NCBI RefSeq assembly: GCF_017303275.1
Contig: NZ_JAFKOJ010000004.1
Coordinates: 186,001-250,000, forward strand
Direction of reading: 5' to 3'
DNA length: 64,000 nt
Source of the DNA: Bacillus sp. NTK034
GTDB taxonomy: Bacteria; Bacillota; Bacilli; Bacillales; Cytobacillaceae
The position numbers were made by a program, and so were the translations under genes. Numbering within the stretch: position 1 is the first letter of the stretch; every line of letters begins with the position of its first letter. A model generated the notes under the pieces. It ran no database searches and was not told the origin of the DNA. It saw only the letters and a program-made list of their open reading frames with translations. Below, piece by piece: positions 55,216 through 64,000 of the stretch.

Positions 55216-56487
55216 ATGAAAATTTTAAAAGTTAATGACCAGATTTCAATTAAACGGTCTGTTGATAACGGAACAGAAGAACAGCGGGCGATTGTAAAAG
55301 ATATTATTGAATCAGTCCGCCAAAACGGAGATCGGGCATTAAAAGATTACACAAAAAAATTTGATGGCATCTCCCTGGATGATTTCAAGGTATCGCAGGC
55401 TGAAGTAGAAGAAGCATTGAGTCAAGTGGATGGAAAAATCCTTGAAATCATTAAAAAAGCTGCTGAAAACATCCGGTCTTTTCATGAAAAGCAGCTGCGT
55501 CCTTCCTGGATGACAACGGAAGAAAACGGCACAGTGCTTGGCCAAAAGATCACACCGCTTGATTCAGTCGGCCTGTATGTCCCGGGCGGTACGGCTGCCT
55601 ATCCATCATCAGTCCTTATGAATGTGATTCCGGCAAAAGTGGCGGGCGTCAAACGGATTGTCATCACCTCTCCTCCTGATAAAAAGACTGGAAAGCTGCC
55701 TCCTGCAGTCCTTGCTGCAGCCCAAATCGCAGGGGCAGAAGAAATCTATAAAGCTGGCGGTGCCCAGGCAATTGCCGCGCTGGCATATGGAACGGAAACG
55801 ATTGCACCTGTTGATAAAATTACCGGTCCCGGAAATATCTATGTGGCTCTTGCGAAGCGTGAAGTTTTTGGGGATGTTGATATTGATATGATCGCAGGTC
55901 CCAGTGAGATTGCCATTTTAGCAGATGATACGGCACACGCGGATGAAGTGGCTTCAGATCTTTTATCACAGGCCGAACACGATCCAATGGCAAGTGCAGT
56001 CCTTGTCACACCATCACCTGCTCTGGCAAAACAGGTCTCAAGCGAAGTGGACCGCCAGCTGGCTGAGCTGCCGAGGCGGGAAATCGCTGCTCCGTCCATC
56101 GAAACTTATGGTGCTATCTATGTGGCCGAAAACATGGATGAGGCCATCGAAACGGTGAATAGCCTCGCTCCTGAGCATCTGGAGATTTTAACAGAAAATC
56201 CGATGGAGCTTCTCGGACGGATTCGTCACGCGGGTGCGATCTTCCTCGGACGATTTAGCCCTGAACCGGTCGGCGACTATTTTGCCGGTCCAAACCACGT
56301 TCTGCCGACAAACGGGACGGCCCGTTTTTCAAGCCCGCTTAATGTGGAGGATTTTCAAAAGAAATCAAGCATTCTTTTATACAGTGAAAAAGCATTAAAG
56401 GATAACGGCGAAAAAATTGCAGCCTTTGCGCGTCTGGAAGGACTTGAAGCCCATGCCAGATCCATTGAAACAAGACTAAGAAAATAA
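55216..56487 (+). CDS. hisD: Histidinol dehydrogenase
   Basis: 423 residues. Performs the last two steps of histidine synthesis with zinc and [53 protein letters not shown] and [18 protein letters not shown] are the family blocks. The ATG follows AAAGGATGTAGAGG; the first part of that site is the end of the structured element. Confidence 0.97.
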   Translation: MKILKVNDQISIKRSVDNGTEEQRAIVKDIIESVRQNGDRALKDYTKKFDGISLDDFKVSQAEVEEALSQVDGKILEIIKKAAENIRSFHEKQLRPSWMTTEENGTVLGQKITPLDSVGLYVPGGTAAYPSSVLMNVIPAKVAGVKRIVITSPPDKKTGKLPPAVLAAAQIAGAEEIYKAGGAQAIAALAYGTETIAPVDKITGPGNIYVALAKREVFGDVDIDMIAGPSEIAILADDTAHADEVASDLLSQAEHDPMASAVLVTPSPALAKQVSSEVDRQLAELPRREIAAPSIETYGAIYVAENMDEAIETVNSLAPEHLEILTENPMELLGRIRHAGAIFLGRFSPEPVGDYFAGPNHVLPTNGTARFSSPLNVEDFQKKSSILLYSEKALKDNGEKIAAFARLEGLEAHARSIETRLRK

Positions 56488-56502
56488 GCTGGAGGAATAA
56501 TC

Positions 56503-57090
56503 ATGGCCAGAACTGCAGAAATTTCACGTAAAACCAATGAAACGAATATCACTCTTTCTTTAAATATAGACGGCGAAGGCAAAAGCGATCTGGAAACAGG
56601 TGTGCCTTTTATGACCCATATGCTGGACCTGTTCGCCAAGCACGGTCAATTCGACTTGAACATCGTCGCAAATGGCGATACGGATGTAGATGACCACCAC
56701 ACAACAGAGGACATTGGCATCTGCCTTGGCCAAGTACTTAAAGATGCTTTAGGAGATAAAAAAGGCATCAAGCGCTATGGAAATGCTTTTGTTCCGATGG
56801 ACGAAGCGCTGGCTCAAGTTGCAGTTGACCTCAGCAACCGCCCTCACTTGGAGATGCGTGCTGAGTTCCCATGCCAAAAGGTTGGTACATTTGATACCGA
56901 GCTTGTTCATGAGTTTCTTTGGAAACTTGCACTTGAAGCGAGAATGAACCTGCACGTCATCGTTCACTATGGACAGAATACACACCACATTATCGAAGCC
57001 ATTTTCAAAGCACTCGCTCGTGCGCTTGATGAGGCAACAACGATTGACCCAAGGATTAAGGGAGTTCCATCAACGAAAGGGATGTTGTAA
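56503..57090 (+). CDS. hisB: Imidazoleglycerol-phosphate dehydratase
   Basis: 195 residues, the single-function form (no phosphatase domain). Manganese-binding [15 protein letters not shown] and its second-half copy ([17 protein letters not shown]) are present. The ATG follows GGAGGAA. Its stop directly abuts the hisH start. Confidence 0.97.
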   Translation: MARTAEISRKTNETNITLSLNIDGEGKSDLETGVPFMTHMLDLFAKHGQFDLNIVANGDTDVDDHHTTEDIGICLGQVLKDALGDKKGIKRYGNAFVPMDEALAQVAVDLSNRPHLEMRAEFPCQKVGTFDTELVHEFLWKLALEARMNLHVIVHYGQNTHHIIEAIFKALARALDEATTIDPRIKGVPSTKGML

Positions 57091-57729
57091 ATGATCGGCA
57101 TCATCGATTACGGAATGGGGAATTTGTTCAGTGTCAGTAAAGCGCTTGAACGGTTGGAGGTTCCTTATTTCCTTTCTGAAAATAAAGACGAGCTTCTGGG
57201 AGCAGACGCCTTGATTCTGCCGGGTGTCGGCTCTTTCAAAGATGCCATGGCCATCTTAAATTCTACAGGCCTGGCAGATCTGGTAAAGGAGTTTGCTGAT
57301 ACAGGCAAGCCGCTTCTTGGCATTTGCCTTGGCATGCAGCTTTTATTTAAAGATAGCGAAGAGAATGGCATGACGGAAGGCCTGCAGCTTCTCCCTGGCC
57401 ATGTGAGGCGTTTTCCCGGTACGACAGCAGAAGGCGAAACGTATAAAGTTCCGCATATGGGCTGGAACCGTCTTGAATTCTTACAGGGTTCGCCGATTTT
57501 AAAAGGCCTTGATGAAGATTATGTCTATTTCGTCCACTCCTACTTTGCAGATACAGATGATAGAGAAGTTGTTATCAGCAGAAGTATGTATGATGTAGAA
57601 GTGCCGGCAGTTGTCGGAAGGGGCAATGTGTTCGGCATGCAGTTCCACCCTGAAAAAAGCAGTTCGCTCGGCATGGCGCTATTACGCAATTTTACCGAGC
57701 TGGTTGAAGAAAGGATGTCTGTGAAATGA
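57091..57729 (+). CDS. hisH: Imidazole glycerol phosphate synthase, glutaminase subunit
   Basis: 212 residues, class I glutamine amidotransferase: nucleophile Cys in [10 protein letters not shown] (about 80) and the His/Glu pair in [11 protein letters not shown]. Supplies ammonia to HisF. The ATG directly follows the hisB stop. Overlaps hisA by four bases. Confidence 0.97.
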   Translation: MIGIIDYGMGNLFSVSKALERLEVPYFLSENKDELLGADALILPGVGSFKDAMAILNSTGLADLVKEFADTGKPLLGICLGMQLLFKDSEENGMTEGLQLLPGHVRRFPGTTAEGETYKVPHMGWNRLEFLQGSPILKGLDEDYVYFVHSYFADTDDREVVISRSMYDVEVPAVVGRGNVFGMQFHPEKSSSLGMALLRNFTELVEERMSVK

Positions 57730-58463
57730 GTTTTACGATCTATCCGGCGATCGATATGAGAGGCGGCAAGTGCGTCCGGCTGCTGCAGGGGGATTACGAT
57801 AAGGAAACGGTGTATGGCGACTCTCCGTTTGATATGGCCAAAAAGTTTGCTGATGAAGGAGCAGACTGGATTCATATGGTAGACCTTGACGGGGCAAAGG
57901 ATGGGAAGCGGGTTAATGATCAGTATGTCATTCAGGCTGCCCGCGAACTTGGCGCCTCCGTCCAGATCGGAGGGGGAATCCGTACGGAAGAAGACATCCT
58001 GCATTACCTGGATAATGGCGTAACACGCGTAATCATTGGAAGCATCGCCGTCTCCAATCCTGAGTTTGCTATTGAAATGATCCGCAAATACGGCAAAGCC
58101 ATTGCAGTCGGCCTTGATGCGAAAAACGGCTTTGTGGCCACACATGGCTGGCTGGAAACGTCTGAAGTGAGGGCAGTTGACTTAGGAAAGCGATTTGCCG
58201 ACGCAGGTGCGGAAACTTTTATTTTTACAGATATCGCAACAGACGGAATGCTATCGGGGCCAAATATTGAAGCGGTTCGTCTGCTTGCAGGGGAAACCGG
58301 GAAAAGTGTCATTGCATCTGGCGGTGTCAGCCAGCTGGCTGATTTGGCGAAGCTGAGGGAGTATGCTTCTGAAGGTGTAACTGGCGCCATTGTCGGAAAG
58401 GCCATTTATGAAGGCCGGTTTACCGTAGCGGAAGCTCTGAAAGAGGTGAAGGAATCATGCTGA
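57726..58463 (+). CDS. hisA: ProFAR isomerase
   Basis: 245 residues, TIM barrel. [20 protein letters not shown] with the catalytic Asp, [10 protein letters not shown], and [14 protein letters not shown] with the second Asp are intact. Overlaps hisF by seven bases. Confidence 0.97.
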   Translation: MSFTIYPAIDMRGGKCVRLLQGDYDKETVYGDSPFDMAKKFADEGADWIHMVDLDGAKDGKRVNDQYVIQAARELGASVQIGGGIRTEEDILHYLDNGVTRVIIGSIAVSNPEFAIEMIRKYGKAIAVGLDAKNGFVATHGWLETSEVRAVDLGKRFADAGAETFIFTDIATDGMLSGPNIEAVRLLAGETGKSVIASGGVSQLADLAKLREYASEGVTGAIVGKAIYEGRFTVAEALKEVKESC

Positions 58464-59215
58464 CGAAACGCATCGTTCCCTGTCTGGATGTAAAAGACGG
58501 CCGTGTGGTAAAAGGGGTGCAATTTGTGCAGCTGCGTGATGCTGGAGACCCGGTTGAGCTTGCCCGGTTTTATGATGGACAGGGAGCTGACGAGCTGGTC
58601 TTCCTCGATATCTCCGCCTCTCATGAAGGACGGAAAACAATGGTTGAGGTTGTGAAGGCAGTTGCGTCTGAGCTGGCCATTCCATTTACAGTCGGCGGCG
58701 GGATTAACGCCCTGGAAGATATGAAACGAATTTTGCGGGCAGGGGCTGATAAGGTTTCTCTCAATACAGCTGCCGTAAACAATCCAGATCTAATTACAGA
58801 AGGGGCAAATTTCTTCGGATCACAGTGCATTGTTGTTGCGATAGACGCTAAGTACGATGAAGAGCTCGGTTCCTGGCGCGTGTACACTCATGGCGGACGG
58901 ACACCGACCGATCTTGAGGTTATCGCCTGGGCGCGTGAAGCTGCGGAGCGCGGAGCCGGAGAAATTTTACTGACAAGCATGGACTCTGACGGAGAGAAAA
59001 AGGGCTTCGATATCAAGCTGACAAAAGCAGTCAGTGAAGCGGTTTCGATTCCGGTAATCGCTTCTGGCGGGGCCGGAAATGCCGATCACTTTGCTGAGGC
59101 GTTTATCGACGGAAAAGCGGATGCTGCATTGGCTGCATCAATTTTTCACTATAAAGAAACATCTGTTGCAGAAGTGAAATCTTATATTAAGGAAAAAGGG
59201 GTGGTAGTCCGATGA
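58457..59215 (+). CDS. hisF: Imidazole glycerol phosphate synthase, cyclase subunit
   Basis: 252 residues, TIM barrel. [19 protein letters not shown] with the catalytic Asp, [10 protein letters not shown] and [15 protein letters not shown] are the family blocks. Works with HisH. Overlaps hisI by four bases. Confidence 0.97.
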   Translation: MLTKRIVPCLDVKDGRVVKGVQFVQLRDAGDPVELARFYDGQGADELVFLDISASHEGRKTMVEVVKAVASELAIPFTVGGGINALEDMKRILRAGADKVSLNTAAVNNPDLITEGANFFGSQCIVVAIDAKYDEELGSWRVYTHGGRTPTDLEVIAWAREAAERGAGEILLTSMDSDGEKKGFDIKLTKAVSEAVSIPVIASGGAGNADHFAEAFIDGKADAALAASIFHYKETSVAEVKSYIKEKGVVVR

Positions 59216-59856
59216 ATATTGAAAGTGTAAAGTTCGATGAAAAGGGACTGATCCCTGCAATTGTGCAAGATGCGAAAACAAAAGAGGTATTAACGTTAGC
59301 CTATATGAATCGCGAATCCCTTTTAAAATCGGCGGAAACAGGTGAATCCTGGTTTTTCAGCCGTTCCCGCAATGAACTGTGGCACAAAGGGGCAACAAGC
59401 GGAAACACACAGAAAATTGTTGAAATGAAGCTTGACTGTGACCAGGATGCCATTGTGGTTCTGGTTGAACCAGCAGGACCTGCCTGCCACAATGGAACAG
59501 TCAGCTGCTTTGAGGAAAGAGTATACGGGAAAGAGTCAGGCGGCTTATCTGACTATGAAATCCTTTATACTCTTGAAAAAGTTATTGAAGAACGCGAAAA
59601 GACACGCCCTGAAGGAGCATACACGACGTATCTTTTTGAAAAAGGCGTGGATAAAATCCTGAAGAAGATCGGCGAAGAATCCGCAGAAGTCATCATCGCG
59701 GCGAAAAACCGTGATAAGGATGAACTGAAATGGGAAGCGGCCGACCTGATTTATCATTTGATGGTGCTGCTGCGTGAGCAGGAGCTGCCTTTTAATGAAG
59801 TTTTGAAAGTACTCAATAAACGGCATGACTCGAAAAAAGAACCGGCCTCCGAATAG
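59212..59856 (+). CDS. hisI: Bifunctional phosphoribosyl-AMP cyclohydrolase / phosphoribosyl-ATP pyrophosphatase
   Basis: 214 residues. The cyclohydrolase domain (1-105) has [16 protein letters not shown], the metal-binding DCDQDA and CHNGTVSCF; the pyrophosphatase domain (115-205) has [13 protein letters not shown] and [13 protein letters not shown]. The fused HisIE form closes the operon. hisC and the histidinol phosphatase gene are not in the window, as in B. subtilis. Confidence 0.97.
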   Translation: MNIESVKFDEKGLIPAIVQDAKTKEVLTLAYMNRESLLKSAETGESWFFSRSRNELWHKGATSGNTQKIVEMKLDCDQDAIVVLVEPAGPACHNGTVSCFEERVYGKESGGLSDYEILYTLEKVIEEREKTRPEGAYTTYLFEKGVDKILKKIGEESAEVIIAAKNRDKDELKWEAADLIYHLMVLLREQELPFNEVLKVLNKRHDSKKEPASE

Positions 59857-59872
59857 GGAGGACGGTTTTTGT
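59840..59872 (+). terminator. Intrinsic terminator of the his operon
   Basis: ACCGGCCTCC and GGGAGGACGGT pair around GAATA and overlap the hisI stop; TTTTTG follows. Confidence 0.88.
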
Positions 59873-59906
59873 TTTGCAGTGTCAGGAATCTAGTTGTATC
59901 AAGGAG

Positions 59907-60019
59907 TGACTCATATATTTTAAAAGTGACGCATATTTACCGCGAAGTGGAGCAAAAAAATAAAAAGTGATTCATAAATCCAATTAGTTAATACATAATT
60001 CATAAAAGTGACGCATATA
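59907..60019 (+). repeat. Phased repeat array A3: six copies of TGACKCATAWA
   Basis: Units begin at 59907 (TGACTCATATA), 59927 (TGACGCATATT), 59948 (TGGAGCAAAAA), 59968 (TGATTCATAAA), 59988 (TTAATACATAA) and 60009 (TGACGCATATA). Steps are 20, 21, 20, 20, 21, exactly as in array A1, and each unit is preceded by AG. The array ends 81 bp before the second NERD gene. Confidence 0.86.
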
Positions 60020-60099
60020 TTATTTTTTCTTTCAGAATAAAGGTTTTATAGCCTTAAGAACCGAAATTACATAGAGGATAATAACAAAGGAGTGATAAA

Positions 60100-61101
60100 T
60101 TGATTGTAAAAAAACGGAACGTACCCATAAGAATCTTAAAAAATCATGCATTACTTCGGCGGCTGCCAAACAATAACAAAGCCTATGTTGAAATTACAAA
60201 TGATCTCGCAAGACGAATAGCCGGTTACAGAGGTGAACAGGCTGTTGATTTCCACTTAAGTAAACTTTCAGAAAAGGACTTTTATATTTTTCATGGACTT
60301 CGGCTGACGAACGGTAAATACTTTTTTCAAATCGATACACTCATTCTGACTTCAAGATATGCACTTATTCTTGAAATAAAAAATTATGCAGGTACTCTGT
60401 TTTTTGATCCAGTTTGTAATCAGCTCATTCAAACAAATTCTTCCGGAGAGGAGAAAGGTTATGCAAATCCAGTTGAGCAGGCAAATCAGCAGCTGCGTGA
60501 GTTAAAAAAATGGTTAAATCATAAAGATAGTAAACTCCCTATTGAATTCCTCGTTGTGATAAGCAAGCCAACTACAATTATAAAAACAAACCCCAATTCT
60601 GTTCATCTCCTCCAAAAAGTTAAACACGTCCAATACCTGACCAGCGAAATAGAGAAGTTAAGCCAAACCTATAATGAGCATATTGACTTAAAAGAATTAA
60701 AAAGAATTTCCCGCCAGCTAATGAAAGAGAATCATCCTGAAACATTTGATGCCCTAAATTTTTATAAGATTCCCTTTTCAGATATAAAAGCTGGTGTTAT
60801 TTGCCCTTCTTGCCACACAACGTTTATGAAACGGCTCTTCGCAGCGTGGCATTGCCAAAAATGCAATTCAATAAGTAGAGAAGCTCACAGCCATGCACTA
60901 GTTGATCTGTTTCTATTAAATAATAATCAGCCAGTTTCAAACCAAGAGATCCGGCATTTCCTTGGTATAACATCCCGCACTGTAACTTTAAAACTTATCC
61001 AGTCCCTCAATCTCCCTCACACAGGCACCAACAAAGGCCGCCGCTACCACCCGCCGTTAAACTGCCAGAATTTTACCGATCTTAAACACCAGCACCGCTA
61101 A
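60100..61101 (+). CDS. NERD-domain nuclease-like protein with zinc ribbon and C-terminal HTH (paralog 2)
   Basis: 333 residues, alike over its whole length to the protein at 2773-3768. The NERD domain (about 36-145) keeps GYRGEQ, QIDTLIL and LEIKNYAG; the zinc ribbon is CPSC...CQKC (about 235-258); the end SNQEIRHFLGITSRTVTLKLIQSL is a helix-turn-helix, followed by a basic tail. TTG start six bases behind AAAGGAG. It follows array A3. It lies between the his operon and yvcD, where B. subtilis has no such gene that I know of, which suggests gain by transfer or duplication. Confidence 0.8.
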   Translation: MIVKKRNVPIRILKNHALLRRLPNNNKAYVEITNDLARRIAGYRGEQAVDFHLSKLSEKDFYIFHGLRLTNGKYFFQIDTLILTSRYALILEIKNYAGTLFFDPVCNQLIQTNSSGEEKGYANPVEQANQQLRELKKWLNHKDSKLPIEFLVVISKPTTIIKTNPNSVHLLQKVKHVQYLTSEIEKLSQTYNEHIDLKELKRISRQLMKENHPETFDALNFYKIPFSDIKAGVICPSCHTTFMKRLFAAWHCQKCNSISREAHSHALVDLFLLNNNQPVSNQEIRHFLGITSRTVTLKLIQSLNLPHTGTNKGRRYHPPLNCQNFTDLKHQHR

Positions 61102-61248
61102 ACCACCGCAACAACCCTTTAAAACATAACCGCAATAAGATTTCCAATAAAAAATTAAGAATGGGAATAGTATTGTCATTTCTTCCCTTCTCCACAGGCT
61201 TGTTCGTGTGATATACTACTTTAGTTACTAACATTTATGGAGGATTTC

Positions 61249-62748
61249 ATGAGTAAAGACTCTAAAGCTAGACACCAAAAGGGAAAGTTACTGTCATTTA
61301 TCCCGAATGGTGAGTACTATTTTTCCAAAGGGATTAAGGCGTACCACCGCAGGGATTTTCATAAAGCAAAGAAATATTTAATGAGGGCAATGCAGCTTGA
61401 GCCGGGTGAACCGATGATTATCTGCCAGCTTGCGATTGTTCATTCAGAAATAGGTGAGTATCAGGAGTCGAATGAGCTGCTTCATATGATATTGGAGGAG
61501 CTTGATGAGGATATGGTGGAATGCCATTATTTCCTTGCCAACAACTATGCTCATATGGGCCTTTTCAAAGATGCTTACACACATGCAAATACGTATCTGG
61601 ATTTGGATCGGGACGGAGAGTTTACGGAAGATACAGAGGATCTGCTGGAACTTCTGACGCTTGAAGGGGAAGATTTGGATGATGAGCTCTACGAGCAGGA
61701 TGACCTGATTACGAAGCAGGAACACGCACGGGAATTGCTGGAGTCCGGCCATTTTCCAAAAGCGGTTGAGATCCTGAACTCTGTTATTGATGAGTATCCG
61801 GAATATTGGTCCGCATACAACAATTTGGCCCTGGCGTATTTTTATCTTGGAGAAGTGCAAAAGGCATCAGATATTTTAGAGAAGGTCCTTGAAGAAAATC
61901 CGGGAAATCTCCACGCTTTGTGCAACAAGCTTGTCTTTGCTTTTTACGAGCGGAATTTCAGGCAGGTGCGCTTGTTAAAAGAGGCGCTGAAAAAAATTAA
62001 GCCGCTTTCAATAGAACATCAGTTCAAGCTTGGTGCCACTTTTGCTCTGACCGGCGAGTATGAGGCTGCCTTTGCATGGCTTCGCAAGCTTCAAAAGAAA
62101 GGCTTTGAAGGGGACGGACCATTTTATTACTGGTTATCCTATTCCGCCTATTTTACAGGCCGGGAAGAGATGGCGAAATCGGCATGGAAGAAAGCCATCG
62201 AGATTAATCCGGAAAAAGAAGGCTTTGAGCCCTGGAACGATGAAAAAGTAACCAGCAGCGGCTTTGAAGACCATTATTCATCCATTTTAAAAAAGCTGGA
62301 AAGCGACTATATAGAAGAGCGGCTATTCGGCCTTTTCCTTACGTCCGTATCCAGCAGAAGAGATGAAATTTTGATCTCTGAAGCAATTGTACAGAACAAT
62401 AAGTTTTCGGCTATAGAGAAGGAATATCTCTCTTTTGTGAAAACAGACCAGGAAGCGCCTGCCCAGGTTCAGGCCGCACATGAGACAGCAGAACTGTTCT
62501 ATGAAAACTACCATCCGATTGGCACGGTGGAAGCCGGCCTATATTTAATGTGGTTTACCATTTTTGCTGAATTGACAAACAACAGCCAGAATATTAAAAA
62601 CAAAAAGGCCTGGGCTGCAGCCATTGAGTATGTCTGGCATAAGCTTCGAAACGAAAAGGTTTCCCAATCAAAAATTGCAGGGAGATACGGGATTTCCGCT
62701 TCGACGATGGGCAAATATGTAAAATCGGTGAATGACCGCCTTCAGTGA
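61249..62748 (+). CDS. yvcD: TPR protein, YvcD-like
   Basis: 499 residues, soluble. TPR-type helical repeats run from about 15 to 310 (AKKYLMRAMQLEPGEPMIICQLAIV; YWSAYNNLALAYFYLGEVQKA; AKSAWKKAIEINPEKE). The final 60 residues hold a helix-turn-helix-like stretch (SQSKIAGRYGISASTMGKYVKSV) similar to the end of the SEC-C protein at 1498-2553. The ATG at 61249 follows GGAGG; an ATG at 61237 overlaps that site. It precedes trxB as yvcD does in B. subtilis. Function unknown; probably protein-protein contacts. Confidence 0.87.
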   Translation: MSKDSKARHQKGKLLSFIPNGEYYFSKGIKAYHRRDFHKAKKYLMRAMQLEPGEPMIICQLAIVHSEIGEYQESNELLHMILEELDEDMVECHYFLANNYAHMGLFKDAYTHANTYLDLDRDGEFTEDTEDLLELLTLEGEDLDDELYEQDDLITKQEHARELLESGHFPKAVEILNSVIDEYPEYWSAYNNLALAYFYLGEVQKASDILEKVLEENPGNLHALCNKLVFAFYERNFRQVRLLKEALKKIKPLSIEHQFKLGATFALTGEYEAAFAWLRKLQKKGFEGDGPFYYWLSYSAYFTGREEMAKSAWKKAIEINPEKEGFEPWNDEKVTSSGFEDHYSSILKKLESDYIEERLFGLFLTSVSSRRDEILISEAIVQNNKFSAIEKEYLSFVKTDQEAPAQVQAAHETAELFYENYHPIGTVEAGLYLMWFTIFAELTNNSQNIKNKKAWAAAIEYVWHKLRNEKVSQSKIAGRYGISASTMGKYVKSVNDRLQ

Positions 62749-62871
62749 GCAGATGTTTGGACGAAACACGCGCCAATTTTATAGGATAACAGTAAGAAGG
62801 TCATACTATAATATGCGTATTTATAGAGTGTTTTATTTAAAATACTGGATTTCTGATTACTGAAGGAGTGA

Positions 62872-63828
<957 letters not shown>

Positions 63829-64000
63829 TGTGAGCAGGCATATGGTCCTATGGGCTGTACCCCTTTTATTTTAGTAAAAATAGCCACTGGTTGAAAAGTT
63901 TTACAAAAAGTCATGTGGTTTTAATTCTCCTGTAACCTTGATGAAATAAATTTCGGGTAATATAGGAATAGAAATTGACCCCCTTTTAAAGATATAATCC

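Overview
The window is 64 kb of a spore-forming member of the Bacillaceae, probably close to Cytobacillus, Mesobacillus or the old Bacillus firmus group rather than to B. subtilis itself. The evidence is strong AGGAGG-type ribosome binding sites, GTG and TTG starts, an alpha/beta-type spore protein gene, a CwlC/LytC-like amidase, and a gene order that follows one stretch of the B. subtilis chromosome: secA-prfB-yvjA-cccB-ftsEX-ctpB-minJ, csbA-uvrBA-yvlABCD, nagAB-nagR, hprK-lgt-yvoD-ppaX-yvoF-hisZGDBHAFI, yvcD-trxB. No rRNA, tRNA, insertion sequence transposase, prophage or CRISPR array was seen.

Layout. 0-3.8 kb: end of a chromate transporter gene, a DUF1028 gene, a SEC-C gene and a NERD-nuclease gene, the last two separated by arrays of short phased repeats. 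3.9-17.6 kb: secretion, translation termination (prfB with its recoding site), cytochrome c, and division/cell wall genes (ftsEX with a coiled-coil LytM protein, ctpB, minJ), plus a broken manganese catalase gene and a coiled-coil gene built from a 21-bp minisatellite. 17.6-22.7 kb: an AT-rich accessory stretch (NUDIX, two HAD phosphatases, a LacI-type regulator, small genes) bounded by related repeats in opposite orientation. 22.8-31.6 kb: an AI-2E family transporter, a TANGO2-like protein, an orphan PAS histidine kinase, and metNIQ plus an M20 hydrolase behind two tandem SAM-I riboswitches, then a spore protein and csbA. 31.7-41.4 kb: uvrBA with an SOS box, a GDSL hydrolase and the yvlABCD envelope-stress genes, interrupted by dispersed repeats. 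41.4-48.5 kb: a cell-wall amino sugar recycling block on the minus strand (amidase, nagR, nagB, nagA, murQ, mupG, murP). 48.8-59.9 kb: hprK, lgt, yvoD, ppaX, yvoF and an eight-gene histidine operon. 60-64 kb: a second NERD gene, a TPR gene and trxB.

How the parts work together. The minus-strand block converts MurNAc and GlcNAc from wall turnover to fructose-6-phosphate. Both of its promoters carry the same NagR-like operator placed on the -35 hexamer, and the murP promoter also has a cre site, so NagR and CcpA/HprK appear to control the whole block. The most unusual signal is the set of intergenic arrays of an 11-bp motif of the form TG-N3-[G/C]ATAWA repeated every 20-21 bp (two helical turns). 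Two of these arrays lie 80-90 bp upstream of two paralogous genes encoding NERD nuclease + zinc ribbon + helix-turn-helix proteins. The central bases of the motif differ between the two paralogs while the spacing pattern (20,21,20,20,21) is identical. This looks like a matched protein/repeat system and I know of no description of it.
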